Of a stretch of DNA of 64,000 nt, positions 45,651-54,927 are shown piece by piece. Source of the stretch: Lewinellaceae bacterium. Lineage in GTDB: Bacteria > Bacteroidota > Bacteroidia > Chitinophagales > Saprospiraceae. Where the stretch lies: positions 248,001-312,000 of the forward strand of contig JACJXW010000009.1 of the NCBI GenBank assembly GCA_020636405.1. Reading direction: 5' to 3'. Each line of letters opens with the position of its first letter. The first letter of the stretch is position 1. The translations under genes were made by a program, and so were the position numbers. The notes below the pieces were generated by a model, which saw only the letters and a program-made list of their open reading frames with translations, had not been told where the DNA came from and did not search any database.

Positions 45651-45714
45651 CAAAGGTACCGGGCGATGACGCATGCGTTTTGGACTATTGTTTTGATTTC
45701 TTGGATTATTGTTT
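45651..45714 (-). promoter_or_regulatory. 64-bp regulon promoter, lectin gene 1
   Basis: Half-sites at 45684-45693 and 45705-45714 (one mismatch); -7 box TACCTTTG at 45651-45658, a perfect TAnnTTTG. Confidence 0.88.
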
Positions 45715-45725
45715 TAGAAAATAAA

Positions 45726-45766
45726 AAGGGGTGAACGCCTGCGCTTCCTGCAGGCGTTCACCCCTT
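45726..45766 (-). terminator. Terminator of the 45792 gene
   Basis: AAGGGGTGAACGCCTG and its complement form a strong stem with a T-run on the minus strand. Confidence 0.8.
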
Positions 45767-45791
45767 TATTATTTTCCTATTTATAGAAACC

Positions 45792-46286
45792 CTATTTGCG
45801 GACGAGTTCGAAACGCATGGCCAGCAACTTGACGCTTCCGACATTATAGGCAAACCCCTTGATCTTATTCTGCCCTTTGAGTTCGAATTCGAAATTGATC
45901 TGGGCCGTCTGATCGGCTTCATCGGCCGGTTCACTGAGCATCCCGGCCTGGCCGTCGAAGAACCCGAGCAGGGCTTCCTGGCCCTCGAATACCTTAGTGC
46001 CCGACTCATCGAAGGCAGCCCAATTATTGACTCCGGTGATGAGGCCGTCAGGGCGCTGCTCCAAGGTCCACTCCAGGGTAGCAGTTCGCTCCAGGATCTG
46101 TATCCCATTGTTGGCAATGGTCTCTCCCTGTGGATGCACTTCCGTATACTCTACCAGATAAACGACCGGTTTTTCTGTTACCCAGGTTCCGGAGAGGCTC
46201 TTATTTCCCTGAGCATAAGCGGGCTGTATGCAGAGGAAGAAAACAACCGACAGAACAGATGATAATACATAGTCTCTCATAATCAA
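45792..46286 (-). CDS. Small secreted beta-rich protein beside the lectin array
   Basis: A signal peptide (MIMRDYVLSSVLSVVFFLCI, cut near AYAQ) precedes about 138 residues starting LSGTWVTEKPVVYLVEY and ending FELVRK. The GTW opening and strand pattern resemble the 43224-43718 product and lipocalin-like barrels. It lies after lectin gene 2 but beyond that gene's terminator and shows no regulon promoter, so its own promoter is unclear. Confidence 0.6.
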   Translation of the reverse strand: MIMRDYVLSSVLSVVFFLCIQPAYAQGNKSLSGTWVTEKPVVYLVEYTEVHPQGETIANNGIQILERTATLEWTLEQRPDGLITGVNNWAAFDESGTKVFEGQEALLGFFDGQAGMLSEPADEADQTAQINFEFELKGQNKIKGFAYNVGSVKLLAMRFELVRK

Positions 46287-46317
46287 AAATTAAAAGGTGA
46301 ACGAAAAGTTATCGGTG

Positions 46318-46360
46318 ACCTGTTCCGCCACCGGGCGTGAGTCCGGTGGCGGAACAGGTT
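46318..46360 (-). terminator. Terminator of lectin gene 2
   Basis: ACCTGTTCCGCCACCGG pairs with its complement around an 8-nt loop. Confidence 0.8.
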
Positions 46361-46385
46361 CAAAAGGATAAGGAAATACCCTGTG

Positions 46386-48200
46386 CTACTCCTGGATCAA
46401 AAACTGCTGCTCCTGCGAACCATTACAATCGTGGATCTCCACATTCGACCGCTTACCGTACACACCGTCGGTATTTTTCTCGATCTGCATGCACTTATCC
46501 GGGTTGACCACCGAGCGGATGGATCGATTCATGCCGTCGTAGAGCCATTTTTGGGCGTTGGTGCCGTTGCAGTTGTACAACTGGATGTTATTGCTCTGGC
46601 TGAGGTCGATGCACAGGTTCTGGTGATCGCGCATCTTGATGGCCAGGCCGTCGAAGTACCACTGTTCGGCCGTGTTGATATTATCTTTGGTCCACAACTG
46701 GATGTTGGAGCCCGATTCGGCGCCGGTATGGGAGTGGACGGCAAAGCCGGTAGCCAGGACCGGAACGATGTGCTTCATATTGGACACACTACTCACCGTG
46801 GTAGCGCCCTCGATGGTCCACTTTTGGTTGTAGTTATCATAGATGCAGTCCCACAGTTGAACATTGACGTTGGAAGTCGAATAGGCGGCGCCGTTGGCGG
46901 CGTCCCAGCACTTGTCTGAGTTTACTCCTGAGTGCATCGTGCGGTAGAGGCCATTGTATACCCAGTGCTGATTGGCGTTGCCATTCTGACAATCCCACAA
47001 TTGGATGTTGGCACCGTTACTGGTGTTTCCAGCACTCAGGTCGATGCATTTTTCGACGTCCAGGCTGGAATGGATAGTTCGATCCGCCGGACTGATAAAC
47101 CACTCCTGATTAGGATTCCCGGTACAGGAATACGACAGGATGTTCGTGCCGTTGTCGGTGTGACTACCGGTGTCGTCAATGCATTTATTGGTGTTATAGG
47201 CGAAATTGATTGTCCGAAAGGCATCCCCATCCAGCAATCCATAGATGACGTAGCCATGCGAAGGAGAGCCGGTGGTGCCGCCACCCACCACGGATTTTTG
47301 TTCAATATTGAGCTCGGAGGTTACGTGGCTGCCGCCACCGCCGCCGCCACCGCCGCCATGCTCATTATACCCACCGCCGCCGCCGCCGCTGTAGCCGCCG
47401 CCGCCGCCGCCGGCCACATTACCGGAACCGCCGCCGCCGAATCCAAACCCACCCGAACACAGGCAGACACAACCGGCTCCGCCGGTCGGCCAACCCTTTC
47501 TCGCCCCTACCGGGTTATCATAGCCCGAATTGCAGGAGGCGCCACCTAAATTCGCGGCATGATCCATCGCAGCGCCCCCACTGGCATCGCTGGTTGCTGA
47601 GCCAGCCATATTTTCCGGACCTCCGTTGGTGAGTACGTTGCCATAGGGGTCCAGCCCACCGGAACCGGAGATAGACGTGTTACCCGGGCGCCCGGCTGAG
47701 GTTGATCCGCCACCGCCACCGCCACCAGCGACCATCATGACAATGCTCTCCGAATCCCAGTTGGTCTTACCTGCAGGAAGCACCACTACGGCGCTGCCGC
47801 CACCGCCGCCACCACCAGAACCTCTATCGGATCCCGTGGTGCCGCCGTAGTTGTTATTTCCTTTTCGCCCCGGGATGATCCGTAGGATGGAGCCGGGCCG
47901 GATCTGATTGCTTCCGGTCCCAATTTCGAACATTCCCTCCGTCGTCACACCGATCCCACCATCATGGTGAACGCTATGTCCACCGTCTCCCCCTTTGACT
48001 TTCAGGTACAGGTAGGTAGCCTGGGTCGATTCAGGGATCAAGAGCTCCTGATAAGAACCATTGGCGGTATACTGGTAGAGATAATCTTCGAGTTCGATCG
48101 TGGTTTGAGCGACCACCGGTTGCAAGGCGAAGCAGGTGATGGCAAGCAGAAGCGCACCAAACACGCTGGGCATCGTACGGGAATTATGCTGTTGTTTCAT
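46386..48200 (-). CDS. Lectin array protein 2: glycine-rich domain plus two ricin lectin domains
   Basis: The signal peptide MKQQHNSRTMPSVFGALLLA is cut near VVAQ. The glycine-rich domain is the most extreme of the set, with runs such as YSGGGGGGYNEHGGGGGGGG (about residues 265-284) and a paired-cysteine insert (GAGCVCLCSGGFG). The ricin region starts at NKCIDDTGSHTDNG and ends QQFLIQE; here the last domain has the end SQEQQFLIQE. GC-rich repeats in the gene reflect Gly codons. It is followed by the small secreted protein at 45792. Confidence 0.88.
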   Translation of the reverse strand: MKQQHNSRTMPSVFGALLLAITCFALQPVVAQTTIELEDYLYQYTANGSYQELLIPESTQATYLYLKVKGGDGGHSVHHDGGIGVTTEGMFEIGTGSNQIRPGSILRIIPGRKGNNNYGGTTGSDRGSGGGGGGGSAVVVLPAGKTNWDSESIVMMVAGGGGGGGSTSAGRPGNTSISGSGGLDPYGNVLTNGGPENMAGSATSDASGGAAMDHAANLGGASCNSGYDNPVGARKGWPTGGAGCVCLCSGGFGFGGGGSGNVAGGGGGGYSGGGGGGYNEHGGGGGGGGGSHVTSELNIEQKSVVGGGTTGSPSHGYVIYGLLDGDAFRTINFAYNTNKCIDDTGSHTDNGTNILSYSCTGNPNQEWFISPADRTIHSSLDVEKCIDLSAGNTSNGANIQLWDCQNGNANQHWVYNGLYRTMHSGVNSDKCWDAANGAAYSTSNVNVQLWDCIYDNYNQKWTIEGATTVSSVSNMKHIVPVLATGFAVHSHTGAESGSNIQLWTKDNINTAEQWYFDGLAIKMRDHQNLCIDLSQSNNIQLYNCNGTNAQKWLYDGMNRSIRSVVNPDKCMQIEKNTDGVYGKRSNVEIHDCNGSQEQQFLIQE

Positions 48201-48266
48201 GATAATCGTTCTATTTATTTTAAAAAATGCAAGCTCGCTGCTTTAGCTAAGCTCATTATCCTGGCG

Positions 48267-48330
48267 TAAAGGTCGCCGGAATGCAGGCGCGGGATTTTGA
48301 CTCTTGTTTCAATTTCTTGGACTATTGTTC
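48267..48330 (-). promoter_or_regulatory. 64-bp regulon promoter, lectin gene 2
   Basis: Half-sites at 48300-48309 and 48321-48330, one mismatch each; -7 position reads GACCTTTA (48267-48274). Confidence 0.8.
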
Positions 48331-48355
48331 AGAAAGAAGGGTCTGGCAAAAAAAA

Positions 48356-48388
48356 GCTCCGGTACAGACCTGAAACCTGTGCCGGAGC
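48356..48388 (-). terminator. Terminator of lectin gene 3
   Basis: A GCTCCGG...CCGGAGC stem with a T-run on the minus strand; the same stem core recurs after genes 4, 6 and 9. Confidence 0.85.
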
Positions 48389-48419
48389 ATTTAAAAAGAA
48401 GGTAAGAAAGACCTAAGGT

Positions 48420-50204
48420 TTACTCCTGGATCAAAAACTGCTGCGCATCCGAGCCATTGCAATCGTAAATATTTACATTCGACCGCTTGCCGTATACGCC
48501 ATCCGTGTTTTTCTCGATCTGCATGCACTTATCCGGGTTGACCACCGAGCGGATCGATTGCGATATCCCGTCGTAGAGCCATTTCTGGGCGTTGGTGCCG
48601 TTGCAGCTGTACAGTTGGATGTTATTGCCGTTGGAGGTGCTGCTCTGGCTGAGGTCAATGCACAGGTTTTGGTGATCGCGCATCTTGATGGCCAGGCCGT
48701 CGAAGTACCATTGTTCGGCCGTGTTGGTGTTGTCCTTGGTCCACAGCTGGATGTTGGAGCCCGATTCGGCGCCGGTATGGGAGTGGACGGCAAAGCCGGT
48801 AGCCAGGACCGGAACGATGTGCTTCATGTTGGACACATCACTCACCGTCGTGGCTCCGCTGATATTCCACTTTTGGTTGTTATTCGTGTATTGGCAATCC
48901 CACAACTGGAGGTTGGCATTCGTGGGGTTTTGGGTACCATCTTTCGCATCAAAGCATTTTTCAGAATTCTTTCCAGAGTGGATCGTTTTGTAGAGGCCAT
49001 TGTACACCCAGTGCTGGGCGTCGTCGGCATTACAGTCCCAGAGTTGGATATTGGTGCCGTTAGCGGTATTGCCATGGCTTAGGTCCAGGCATTTAGCGTT
49101 ATTCAACTTCGAGCGGATCGTGCGATCTTCCGGGCTAATGGCCCACCATTGGGCGTCGGTGGCCATCCAATTATGCAACTGAATATTCGTACCGTTATTA
49201 GTACTGTTAGAATAGTCATGTATACAATCAAGCCAATTGTAGGCGAAGCGGATACTTTTGTAGGGTGATTCATCGACCAATTCCAAAGAAGCATATCCGT
49301 TTGCCGGGCTGGTGGTGGTGCCCTGCTCAAGGCCCAATACGAAGAGGGGTACCATAGAGGTATTTACAAAGCTGGTTCCTCCGGAGCCACCAGCGTTTCC
49401 ACCATCGTCTCCACCGGTGTAACCGCCACCGCCGCCCGAGAAGTATGCCGTTGCGCGTCCGTCACCACCGGCGCCAAAACCCCAGCCACCCTGGGGCCCA
49501 CTACCCGTACAAACCCCTCCGGTCGGTTCTCCGGCATCCGGCCCTCCCGACCAGCCGGCTTTGGCATGCTTACCGTACTTAGTACCTACTAGTCCGTCCC
49601 TATATATATCATCACCAAAAGCGCCGGCTCCTCCACCATTATCAGCGCCAGACTCACCGCCTTTTCCATCACCTTCCTCCCCCTGACGATAAGCAGGGCC
49701 TGGTTTACCCAAATATCTGCCACCAAGCAAATCGTATCCCGCTCCACCGCCTCCACCGGCGACCATCAGCAGGGTCCACTTTTGAGTGCCCACTTCTTTA
49801 TAGGCAATACCTGTGCCGCCGCCGCCGCCGCCCCCGGTGCTTCCGGCGGTCAGTTTGGATTCTCCGCTTCCTCCTACAATAAATCGCAGCGTAGAACCTG
49901 GCTTTAGATTATTAGAAGCATTTCCAATTTTGAAATAAGCTTTTAGAAAGGCCCCTCTGCCGCCGCCGACTTTAAAATCTTCAAATGAATTTTTAAATTG
50001 GATCCTTCCACCATCCCCGCCTACGGCCGTCAATAAGATGTATTGCCTGGTCGTTTGCAGAGGAATAACATAATCGTGGTATTGTCCTTCGTATTGGAAG
50101 GTAGTCTGCTGTGCAAACAACTGAACGGTGCTTCCGTAACAGAACAGCACCAGGATGGATACTATTCTGGAAAAGCGTTTGAAGAAATTATTTTTGTCTT
50201 TCAT
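48420..50204 (-). CDS. Lectin array protein 3: glycine-rich domain plus two ricin lectin domains
   Basis: The N-terminus MKDKNNFFKRFSRIVSILVL and signal (cut near LFAQ) are almost identical to those of protein 8, and the promoter DNA of both genes matches as well. The glycine-rich domain (ILLTAVGGDGGRIQFKN onward) includes a cysteine (TGGVCTGSGPQGG) shared with protein 8. The first ricin repeat is atypical: LDCIHDYSNSTNNGTNIQLH, with AQWW in place of NQQW. It ends SDAQQFLIQE. Confidence 0.88.
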   Translation of the reverse strand: MKDKNNFFKRFSRIVSILVLFCYGSTVQLFAQQTTFQYEGQYHDYVIPLQTTRQYILLTAVGGDGGRIQFKNSFEDFKVGGGRGAFLKAYFKIGNASNNLKPGSTLRFIVGGSGESKLTAGSTGGGGGGGTGIAYKEVGTQKWTLLMVAGGGGGAGYDLLGGRYLGKPGPAYRQGEEGDGKGGESGADNGGGAGAFGDDIYRDGLVGTKYGKHAKAGWSGGPDAGEPTGGVCTGSGPQGGWGFGAGGDGRATAYFSGGGGGYTGGDDGGNAGGSGGTSFVNTSMVPLFVLGLEQGTTTSPANGYASLELVDESPYKSIRFAYNWLDCIHDYSNSTNNGTNIQLHNWMATDAQWWAISPEDRTIRSKLNNAKCLDLSHGNTANGTNIQLWDCNADDAQHWVYNGLYKTIHSGKNSEKCFDAKDGTQNPTNANLQLWDCQYTNNNQKWNISGATTVSDVSNMKHIVPVLATGFAVHSHTGAESGSNIQLWTKDNTNTAEQWYFDGLAIKMRDHQNLCIDLSQSSTSNGNNIQLYSCNGTNAQKWLYDGISQSIRSVVNPDKCMQIEKNTDGVYGKRSNVNIYDCNGSDAQQFLIQE

Positions 50205-50238
50205 GATTTTTAGTTTTTATGATAAAACCGATTTAATG

Positions 50239-50302
50239 CAAAGTTGCAGCCTTGGGGACGATGGAACTTTTACTATTGTTTCGATTTCTTGGACTATTGT
50301 TT
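50239..50302 (-). promoter_or_regulatory. 64-bp regulon promoter, lectin gene 3
   Basis: Half-sites at 50272-50281 and 50293-50302, both perfect; -7 box CAACTTTG at 50239-50246. Confidence 0.9.
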
Positions 50303-50325
50303 TGAAAGAAAGGCCTGTTTAAAAA

Positions 50326-50362
50326 ATGCTCCGGCACAGGGTTTATTCCTGTACCGGAGCAT
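50326..50362 (-). terminator. Terminator of lectin gene 4
   Basis: ATGCTCCGGCACAGG pairs with CCTGTACCGGAGCAT (one mismatch); a T-run follows on the minus strand. Confidence 0.85.
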
Positions 50363-50392
50363 GATCAAAAGCATGGAGAAAATCTTCTTCCC

Positions 50393-52246
50393 TTACTCCT
50401 GGATCAAAAACTGCTGCGCATCCGAGCCATTGCAATCGTAAATATTTACATTCGCCCGCTTACCGTACACGCCGTCGGTGTTCCGCTCAATTTGCATGCA
50501 CTTATCCGGGTTGACCACCGAGCGGATCGATTTTGTCATGCCGTCGTAGAGCCATTTTTGGGCGTTGGTGCCGTTGCAGTTGTACAACTGGATGTTGTTG
50601 CCGTTGGAAGTATTGCTCTGGCTGAGGTCGATGCACAGGTTCTGGTTACTCCGCATCTTGATGGCCAGGCCGTCGAAATACCACTGTTCGGCGGTGTTGG
50701 TATTGTCTTTGGTCCACAACTGGATGTTGGAGCCCGATTCGGCGCCGGTATGGGAGTGTACCGCATAGCCCGTATGGAAAGCCGGGATAATATGTTTCTT
50801 ATTTGACACATCACTTACCGTCGTAGCGCCATCGATATTCCACTTTTGGTTGTTATTGGTGTAATTGCAATCCCACAACTGGAGGTTGACATTCAGGTTG
50901 TACACTTGGTTGGCATTTTTCGCATCAAAACATTTGTCCGAATTCACGCCCGAGTGGATCGTTTTGTAGAGGCCGTTGTATACCCAGTGTTGTGCGTCGG
51001 AGCCGTTGCAATCATACAATTGGATATTAGCGCCATTTGCCGTGTTACTATTATTCAGGTCCAGGCATTTATTGAAATCCAGCGCGGAGCGGATCGAACG
51101 GTCGCCTATATTGATCCACCAGTTTTGATTAGGGTTGCCCGAACAAGTGTACGATAGAATATTAGTGCCGTTGCTGGTACTACTACCAGTGTCGTCAATG
51201 CACTTATTGGGGTTATAGGCGAACTTGATTTGGGTTAAATTCGTGAATTGGTAACGGACAAATCCATCTTTTGGATCACTGGTGGTTGGATTCTTGGCTG
51301 TATACGAAAACCTGGCCATATCGCTATTCAGGTAGCTGCCGCCACCACCGCCGCCACCTCGATAGGTTCTACTCGCCACGACCCCGCCGCCGGAATAACC
51401 ACCGCCGCCACCGCCATTAGTAGCAGAACCTTGCCCTCCGGCTCCATACCCGCAACCACCTTCCGCGTACGTGTCTAACGTGAGCAACACACCATCATTA
51501 TAGCCTCCTCTTCCACCGTGGGGGTCATCGGTCCCTCCTCCGGCGCCACCGGATCTCAAATCGCCATCTCCGCCGGCAGTCAATGCTCCGCCGCCCGCGC
51601 CGACAGCTTCATCATTATAAATTTCTCCGCCATTTCCGTCACTACCCCCGGAGAACACGTGCCCATTGCCGTTACCGGAGGAGCCCGAAGTACCTGTTTC
51701 TGCTGACCTGCCCTGGAATTTTATGGTGCAGCAATCGCTCATGCCGCCGCCGCCACCGCCGGCCACCATCAATAATTGGAATTCCGAGTACGACTTGTCC
51801 GGAGCTTTAAACAATACTGCCGTACCGCCGCCGCCGCCGCCGGATAGGCTCGCTTGAGATGTCCTGCTTTTCCCGGCGCCGCCAACGATCATTCTGATCA
51901 AAGAACCTGGAGGAATTTCACCGGTTCCGGTACCGATCTTGAAGATGGCCTTTATGGTAGCTCCGGAGCCTCCGTTTACGATATGCCGGATGCTTCCCCC
52001 AGCCTCTTTTACAATGCGGGCGCCGCCATCTGCGCCTTCAGCGTGCAAATACAGGTAATCGTGTTGTACATTCTGCGGGATGTAGAAGTCCCGGATTTCC
52101 CAACCAGGATAGTCTATCGTATGGATTTGGCTGTCATCAAATAAGTCCTCTCCATTCGATTGTGCCTGGATCACTGATAAGTGGGAAACCGTGACAATAG
52201 CTATTAGAAGCCGGAGCATGTTTTGTATTTTCATTAATTTTTTCAT
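50393..52246 (-). CDS. Lectin array protein 4: glycine-rich domain plus two ricin lectin domains
   Basis: The signal peptide lies in MKKLMKIQNMLRLLIAIVTV to IQAQ; starts at the first or sixth codon are possible. The mature N-terminus (DLFDDSQIHTIDYPGWEIRD) differs from its neighbours. The glycine-rich domain has a DCC pair (GMSDCCTIKFQGRS) also found in proteins 5, 6 and, as NCC, 7. The ricin region runs from NKCIDDTGSSTSNG to SDAQQFLIQE. Its second ricin domain reads PAFHTGYAVHSHTG, a variant shared with proteins 5 and 7. Confidence 0.88.
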   Translation of the reverse strand: MKKLMKIQNMLRLLIAIVTVSHLSVIQAQSNGEDLFDDSQIHTIDYPGWEIRDFYIPQNVQHDYLYLHAEGADGGARIVKEAGGSIRHIVNGGSGATIKAIFKIGTGTGEIPPGSLIRMIVGGAGKSRTSQASLSGGGGGGTAVLFKAPDKSYSEFQLLMVAGGGGGGMSDCCTIKFQGRSAETGTSGSSGNGNGHVFSGGSDGNGGEIYNDEAVGAGGGALTAGGDGDLRSGGAGGGTDDPHGGRGGYNDGVLLTLDTYAEGGCGYGAGGQGSATNGGGGGGYSGGGVVASRTYRGGGGGGGSYLNSDMARFSYTAKNPTTSDPKDGFVRYQFTNLTQIKFAYNPNKCIDDTGSSTSNGTNILSYTCSGNPNQNWWINIGDRSIRSALDFNKCLDLNNSNTANGANIQLYDCNGSDAQHWVYNGLYKTIHSGVNSDKCFDAKNANQVYNLNVNLQLWDCNYTNNNQKWNIDGATTVSDVSNKKHIIPAFHTGYAVHSHTGAESGSNIQLWTKDNTNTAEQWYFDGLAIKMRSNQNLCIDLSQSNTSNGNNIQLYNCNGTNAQKWLYDGMTKSIRSVVNPDKCMQIERNTDGVYGKRANVNIYDCNGSDAQQFLIQE

Positions 52247-52283
52247 GACTAGAATTTTTTAAGCTTGGATATTTATTCTGACA

Positions 52284-52347
52284 CAAAGTTGCCGGCTATG
52301 ATCAAAACATAATTGGACTATTGTCTTAAATACCTGGACTATTGTTT
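52284..52347 (-). promoter_or_regulatory. 64-bp regulon promoter, lectin gene 4
   Basis: Half-sites at 52317-52326 (one mismatch) and 52338-52347; -7 box CAACTTTG at 52284-52291. Confidence 0.88.
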
Positions 52348-52369
52348 TGAATGCAGGGCCTTGAAATCA

Positions 52370-52408
52370 AATGCCCCGGCACAGGCCTGAATCCCGTGCC
52401 GGAGCATT
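52370..52408 (-). terminator. Terminator of lectin gene 5
   Basis: AATGCcCCGGCAC pairs with GTGCCGGaGCATT; it lies ~110 bp after the stop codon. Confidence 0.65.
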
Positions 52409-52521
52409 ACTAAGCGCCTACAGCTATTTCTTCGGGCTTGAGCCGGAAAAGTGCGCCTGCCCCTGCCTTAGGCGAGGACGGGCCCACTTCCGACTTCCGA
52501 TTTCCCACTTCCGACTTAGAA

Positions 52522-54726
52522 TTACTCCTGGATCAGAAACTGCTGCGCCGCCGATCCATTGCAATCGTAAATATTTACATTCGACCGCTTGCCGTACACC
52601 CCGTCGGTGTTCCGCTCGATCTGCATGCACTTATCCGGGTTGACTACCGAGCGGATCGATTTCGTCATCCCGTCGTAGAGCCATTTCTGGGCGTTGCTGC
52701 CGTTGCAGTTGTACAGCTGGATGTTGTTGCCGTTGTCGGTATTGCTCTGGCTGAGGTCGATGCACAGATTTTGGTTGTTGCGCATCTTGATGGCCAGGCC
52801 GTCGAAGTACCACTGTTCGGCCGTGTTGGTATTATCCTTGGTCCACAGCTGGATATTGGAGCCCGATTCGGCGCCGGTATGGGAGTGTACCGCATAGCCC
52901 GTATGGAAAGCCGGGATGATATGTTTCTTATTTGACACATTGCTCACCGTCGTAGCGCCGTCGATATTCCACTTTTGGTTGTTATTGGTGTAATTGCAAT
53001 CCCACAACTGGAGGTTGACATTGGCGGTCGTCGCACTGCCGTTGGCGGCATCAAAGCATTTGTCCGAATTCTTTCCCGAGTGCATCGTTTTGTAGAGGCC
53101 GTTGTATACCCAAAACTGATTAGCGTTGCCAGCCTGACAATCCCACAATTGGATGTTGGCGCCGTTACTGGTATTGCCGGCGCTCAGGTCCAGGCATTTA
53201 GCGGTATTCAACTTCGAGTGGATCGTGCGGTCCGTTGGGTTTAGGTACCATTTTTGCGCGTTGGTTCCGTTGCAATTGTACGACTGTATGTTGTTGCCGT
53301 TGCTGGTGCCGCTGCCATTGTCGTCGATACATTTATTGGTGTTATAGGCGAATTTGATCTGTTTAAATATCTGGGAAGAATTTGTGAATTCGTACCTGAC
53401 AAATCCATTTTGGGTATTGCTGGTGCTGGGGTTCTTGATTTTATACGAGTCAGTGGCCATATCGCTATTCAGGTAGCTTCCGCCGCCGCCGCCGCCATAA
53501 TAACATATTCCATCACCGCCGCCGGAATAACCGCCGCCGCCACCACCACCAGCGAAAAAATAACCACCCACACCGCCGCCGCCGAAGCCTGAAACTCCAT
53601 TCTCAGAAGATCCTGTTGGCAGTCTGGTTCTATCCTCATCCTGCTTTAGCCAGGCAGTATACCCTTCTCCATTCGCATTAACTTCAAACCATTTGATACC
53701 CATTCCGGCAACATTAGCATCGCCAACACCATCACCTTGATCCCCGTTCGTTCCTCCATTATTTTGACATGTGGGACATGCACCATCCCCTCCATCTTCG
53801 GTAATCTCCGCAGACTTGCCTTCACTTTTTGCCGAGCAACAATCGGAATAGGCGCCACCACCACCACCAGCTACGACCAACAAGTGCCATTCGAGATCAT
53901 TCGGCCTTTTATACAGTACACCGGTACCGCCGCCGCCGGCACAGCCGGTGGTTGCTTGATCGATCATGGTTACTCCCTTTTCGCCCACAATAACGCGCAC
54001 GGCTGATCCCGGAGGTATTTGATTGGTGCCCGTTCCAATTTCAAATACACCTGCAATGCTCGCACCGGCGCCTCCGTTCACCGTAAAGCGGGTAGCACCC
54101 CCTGCTTCTTTTACCTGTCGCTTTCCTCCATCAGCACCTTCTGCATGAATATACAGGTATCGAGAAGTAGTAGATTTCGGCACCCTCAAGTCGTATACCA
54201 AATCATCGTCGGATTTGAATCCCAGCGTTTGCACACCCATGGTAATCATATCCGTCTGAAATTCAGCGTTGTTGGTTTGCCAAAGGGTGCTGTTGCTGCC
54301 ATTCAACATGACTAGCTTGCGATTATCCTGCAATTCCAGCTTCGCACCACCATCTTTGTTGGTTGTCCAGATCACATTTCCGGACAGATCCTTAACCTCC
54401 AATCTCCCGGTACTACTGTCAAAGACCAGCAGATTCCCTTTTCCACCTGTCTTTGACGACCATAGCGTATGCTGTCCACACCAATACAACACCAGGTTCC
54501 CATCATCCCCCCATTCCAGCGTAGCATCGTCATTTTCCAGGACGGTGCCGTGCTGGCTGAGGGTCAGAAAGTTGCTGGTCTGGCTGGTTCCGGGAATGGG
54601 TAAGGCCCCTTTGAGCGCATATGTGGGCGCCGTGGCCATCGCTTCCTGTGCAGCAAAACCAAAAAAAGATACTGCCATACAACTCAGTATGAGCAGGGAT
54701 TGGAGATTGAATGTTTGCTTTTCCAT
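52522..54726 (-). CDS. Lectin array protein 5: bulb lectin, glycine-rich and two ricin lectin domains
   Basis: I start at the ATG at 54726 (MEKQTFNLQSLLILSCMAVS, signal cut near AMA); upstream codons run through the promoter. After the signal comes a bulb-type (B_lectin) domain of about 110 residues: LTLSQHGTVLENDDATLEW, DDGNLVLYWCGQHTLW and LQDNRKLVMLNGSNSTLW, the repeated LxxDGNLVLY pattern of mannose-binding monocot lectins. The glycine-rich domain (DCC pair, then CPTCQNNGG) and two ricin domains follow. Only proteins 5 and 6 have the added lectin, so they may bind two kinds of glycan. Confidence 0.9.
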   Translation of the reverse strand: MEKQTFNLQSLLILSCMAVSFFGFAAQEAMATAPTYALKGALPIPGTSQTSNFLTLSQHGTVLENDDATLEWGDDGNLVLYWCGQHTLWSSKTGGKGNLLVFDSSTGRLEVKDLSGNVIWTTNKDGGAKLELQDNRKLVMLNGSNSTLWQTNNAEFQTDMITMGVQTLGFKSDDDLVYDLRVPKSTTSRYLYIHAEGADGGKRQVKEAGGATRFTVNGGAGASIAGVFEIGTGTNQIPPGSAVRVIVGEKGVTMIDQATTGCAGGGGTGVLYKRPNDLEWHLLVVAGGGGGAYSDCCSAKSEGKSAEITEDGGDGACPTCQNNGGTNGDQGDGVGDANVAGMGIKWFEVNANGEGYTAWLKQDEDRTRLPTGSSENGVSGFGGGGVGGYFFAGGGGGGGYSGGGDGICYYGGGGGGSYLNSDMATDSYKIKNPSTSNTQNGFVRYEFTNSSQIFKQIKFAYNTNKCIDDNGSGTSNGNNIQSYNCNGTNAQKWYLNPTDRTIHSKLNTAKCLDLSAGNTSNGANIQLWDCQAGNANQFWVYNGLYKTMHSGKNSDKCFDAANGSATTANVNLQLWDCNYTNNNQKWNIDGATTVSNVSNKKHIIPAFHTGYAVHSHTGAESGSNIQLWTKDNTNTAEQWYFDGLAIKMRNNQNLCIDLSQSNTDNGNNIQLYNCNGSNAQKWLYDGMTKSIRSVVNPDKCMQIERNTDGVYGKRSNVNIYDCNGSAAQQFLIQE

Positions 54727-54772
54727 TATTCTAAGTTTTAAAAATGTATCCTGTTTGAGATTATTCACCCTG

Positions 54773-54836
54773 CAAAGTTGGGGGATAAAGGCCGGCGATT
54801 CTTTCACTATTGTTTTGATTTCTTGGACTATTGTTT
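54773..54836 (-). promoter_or_regulatory. 64-bp regulon promoter, lectin gene 5
   Basis: Half-sites at 54806-54815 and 54827-54836, both perfect; -7 box CAACTTTG at 54773-54780. This confirms the downstream start at 54726. Confidence 0.9.
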
Positions 54837-54860
54837 TGAAAGAAAGTCCTGGTAAAAAGA

Positions 54861-54897
54861 ATGCTCCGGCACGGGGCAAAATCCTGTACCGGAGCAT
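54861..54897 (-). terminator. Terminator of lectin gene 6
   Basis: ATGCTCCGGCAC pairs with the CCGGAGCAT arm across a short loop, just after the stop codon. Confidence 0.8.
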
Positions 54898-54927
54898 GAT
54901 CACAAGGATCAAGAAAATCTTCTTCCC

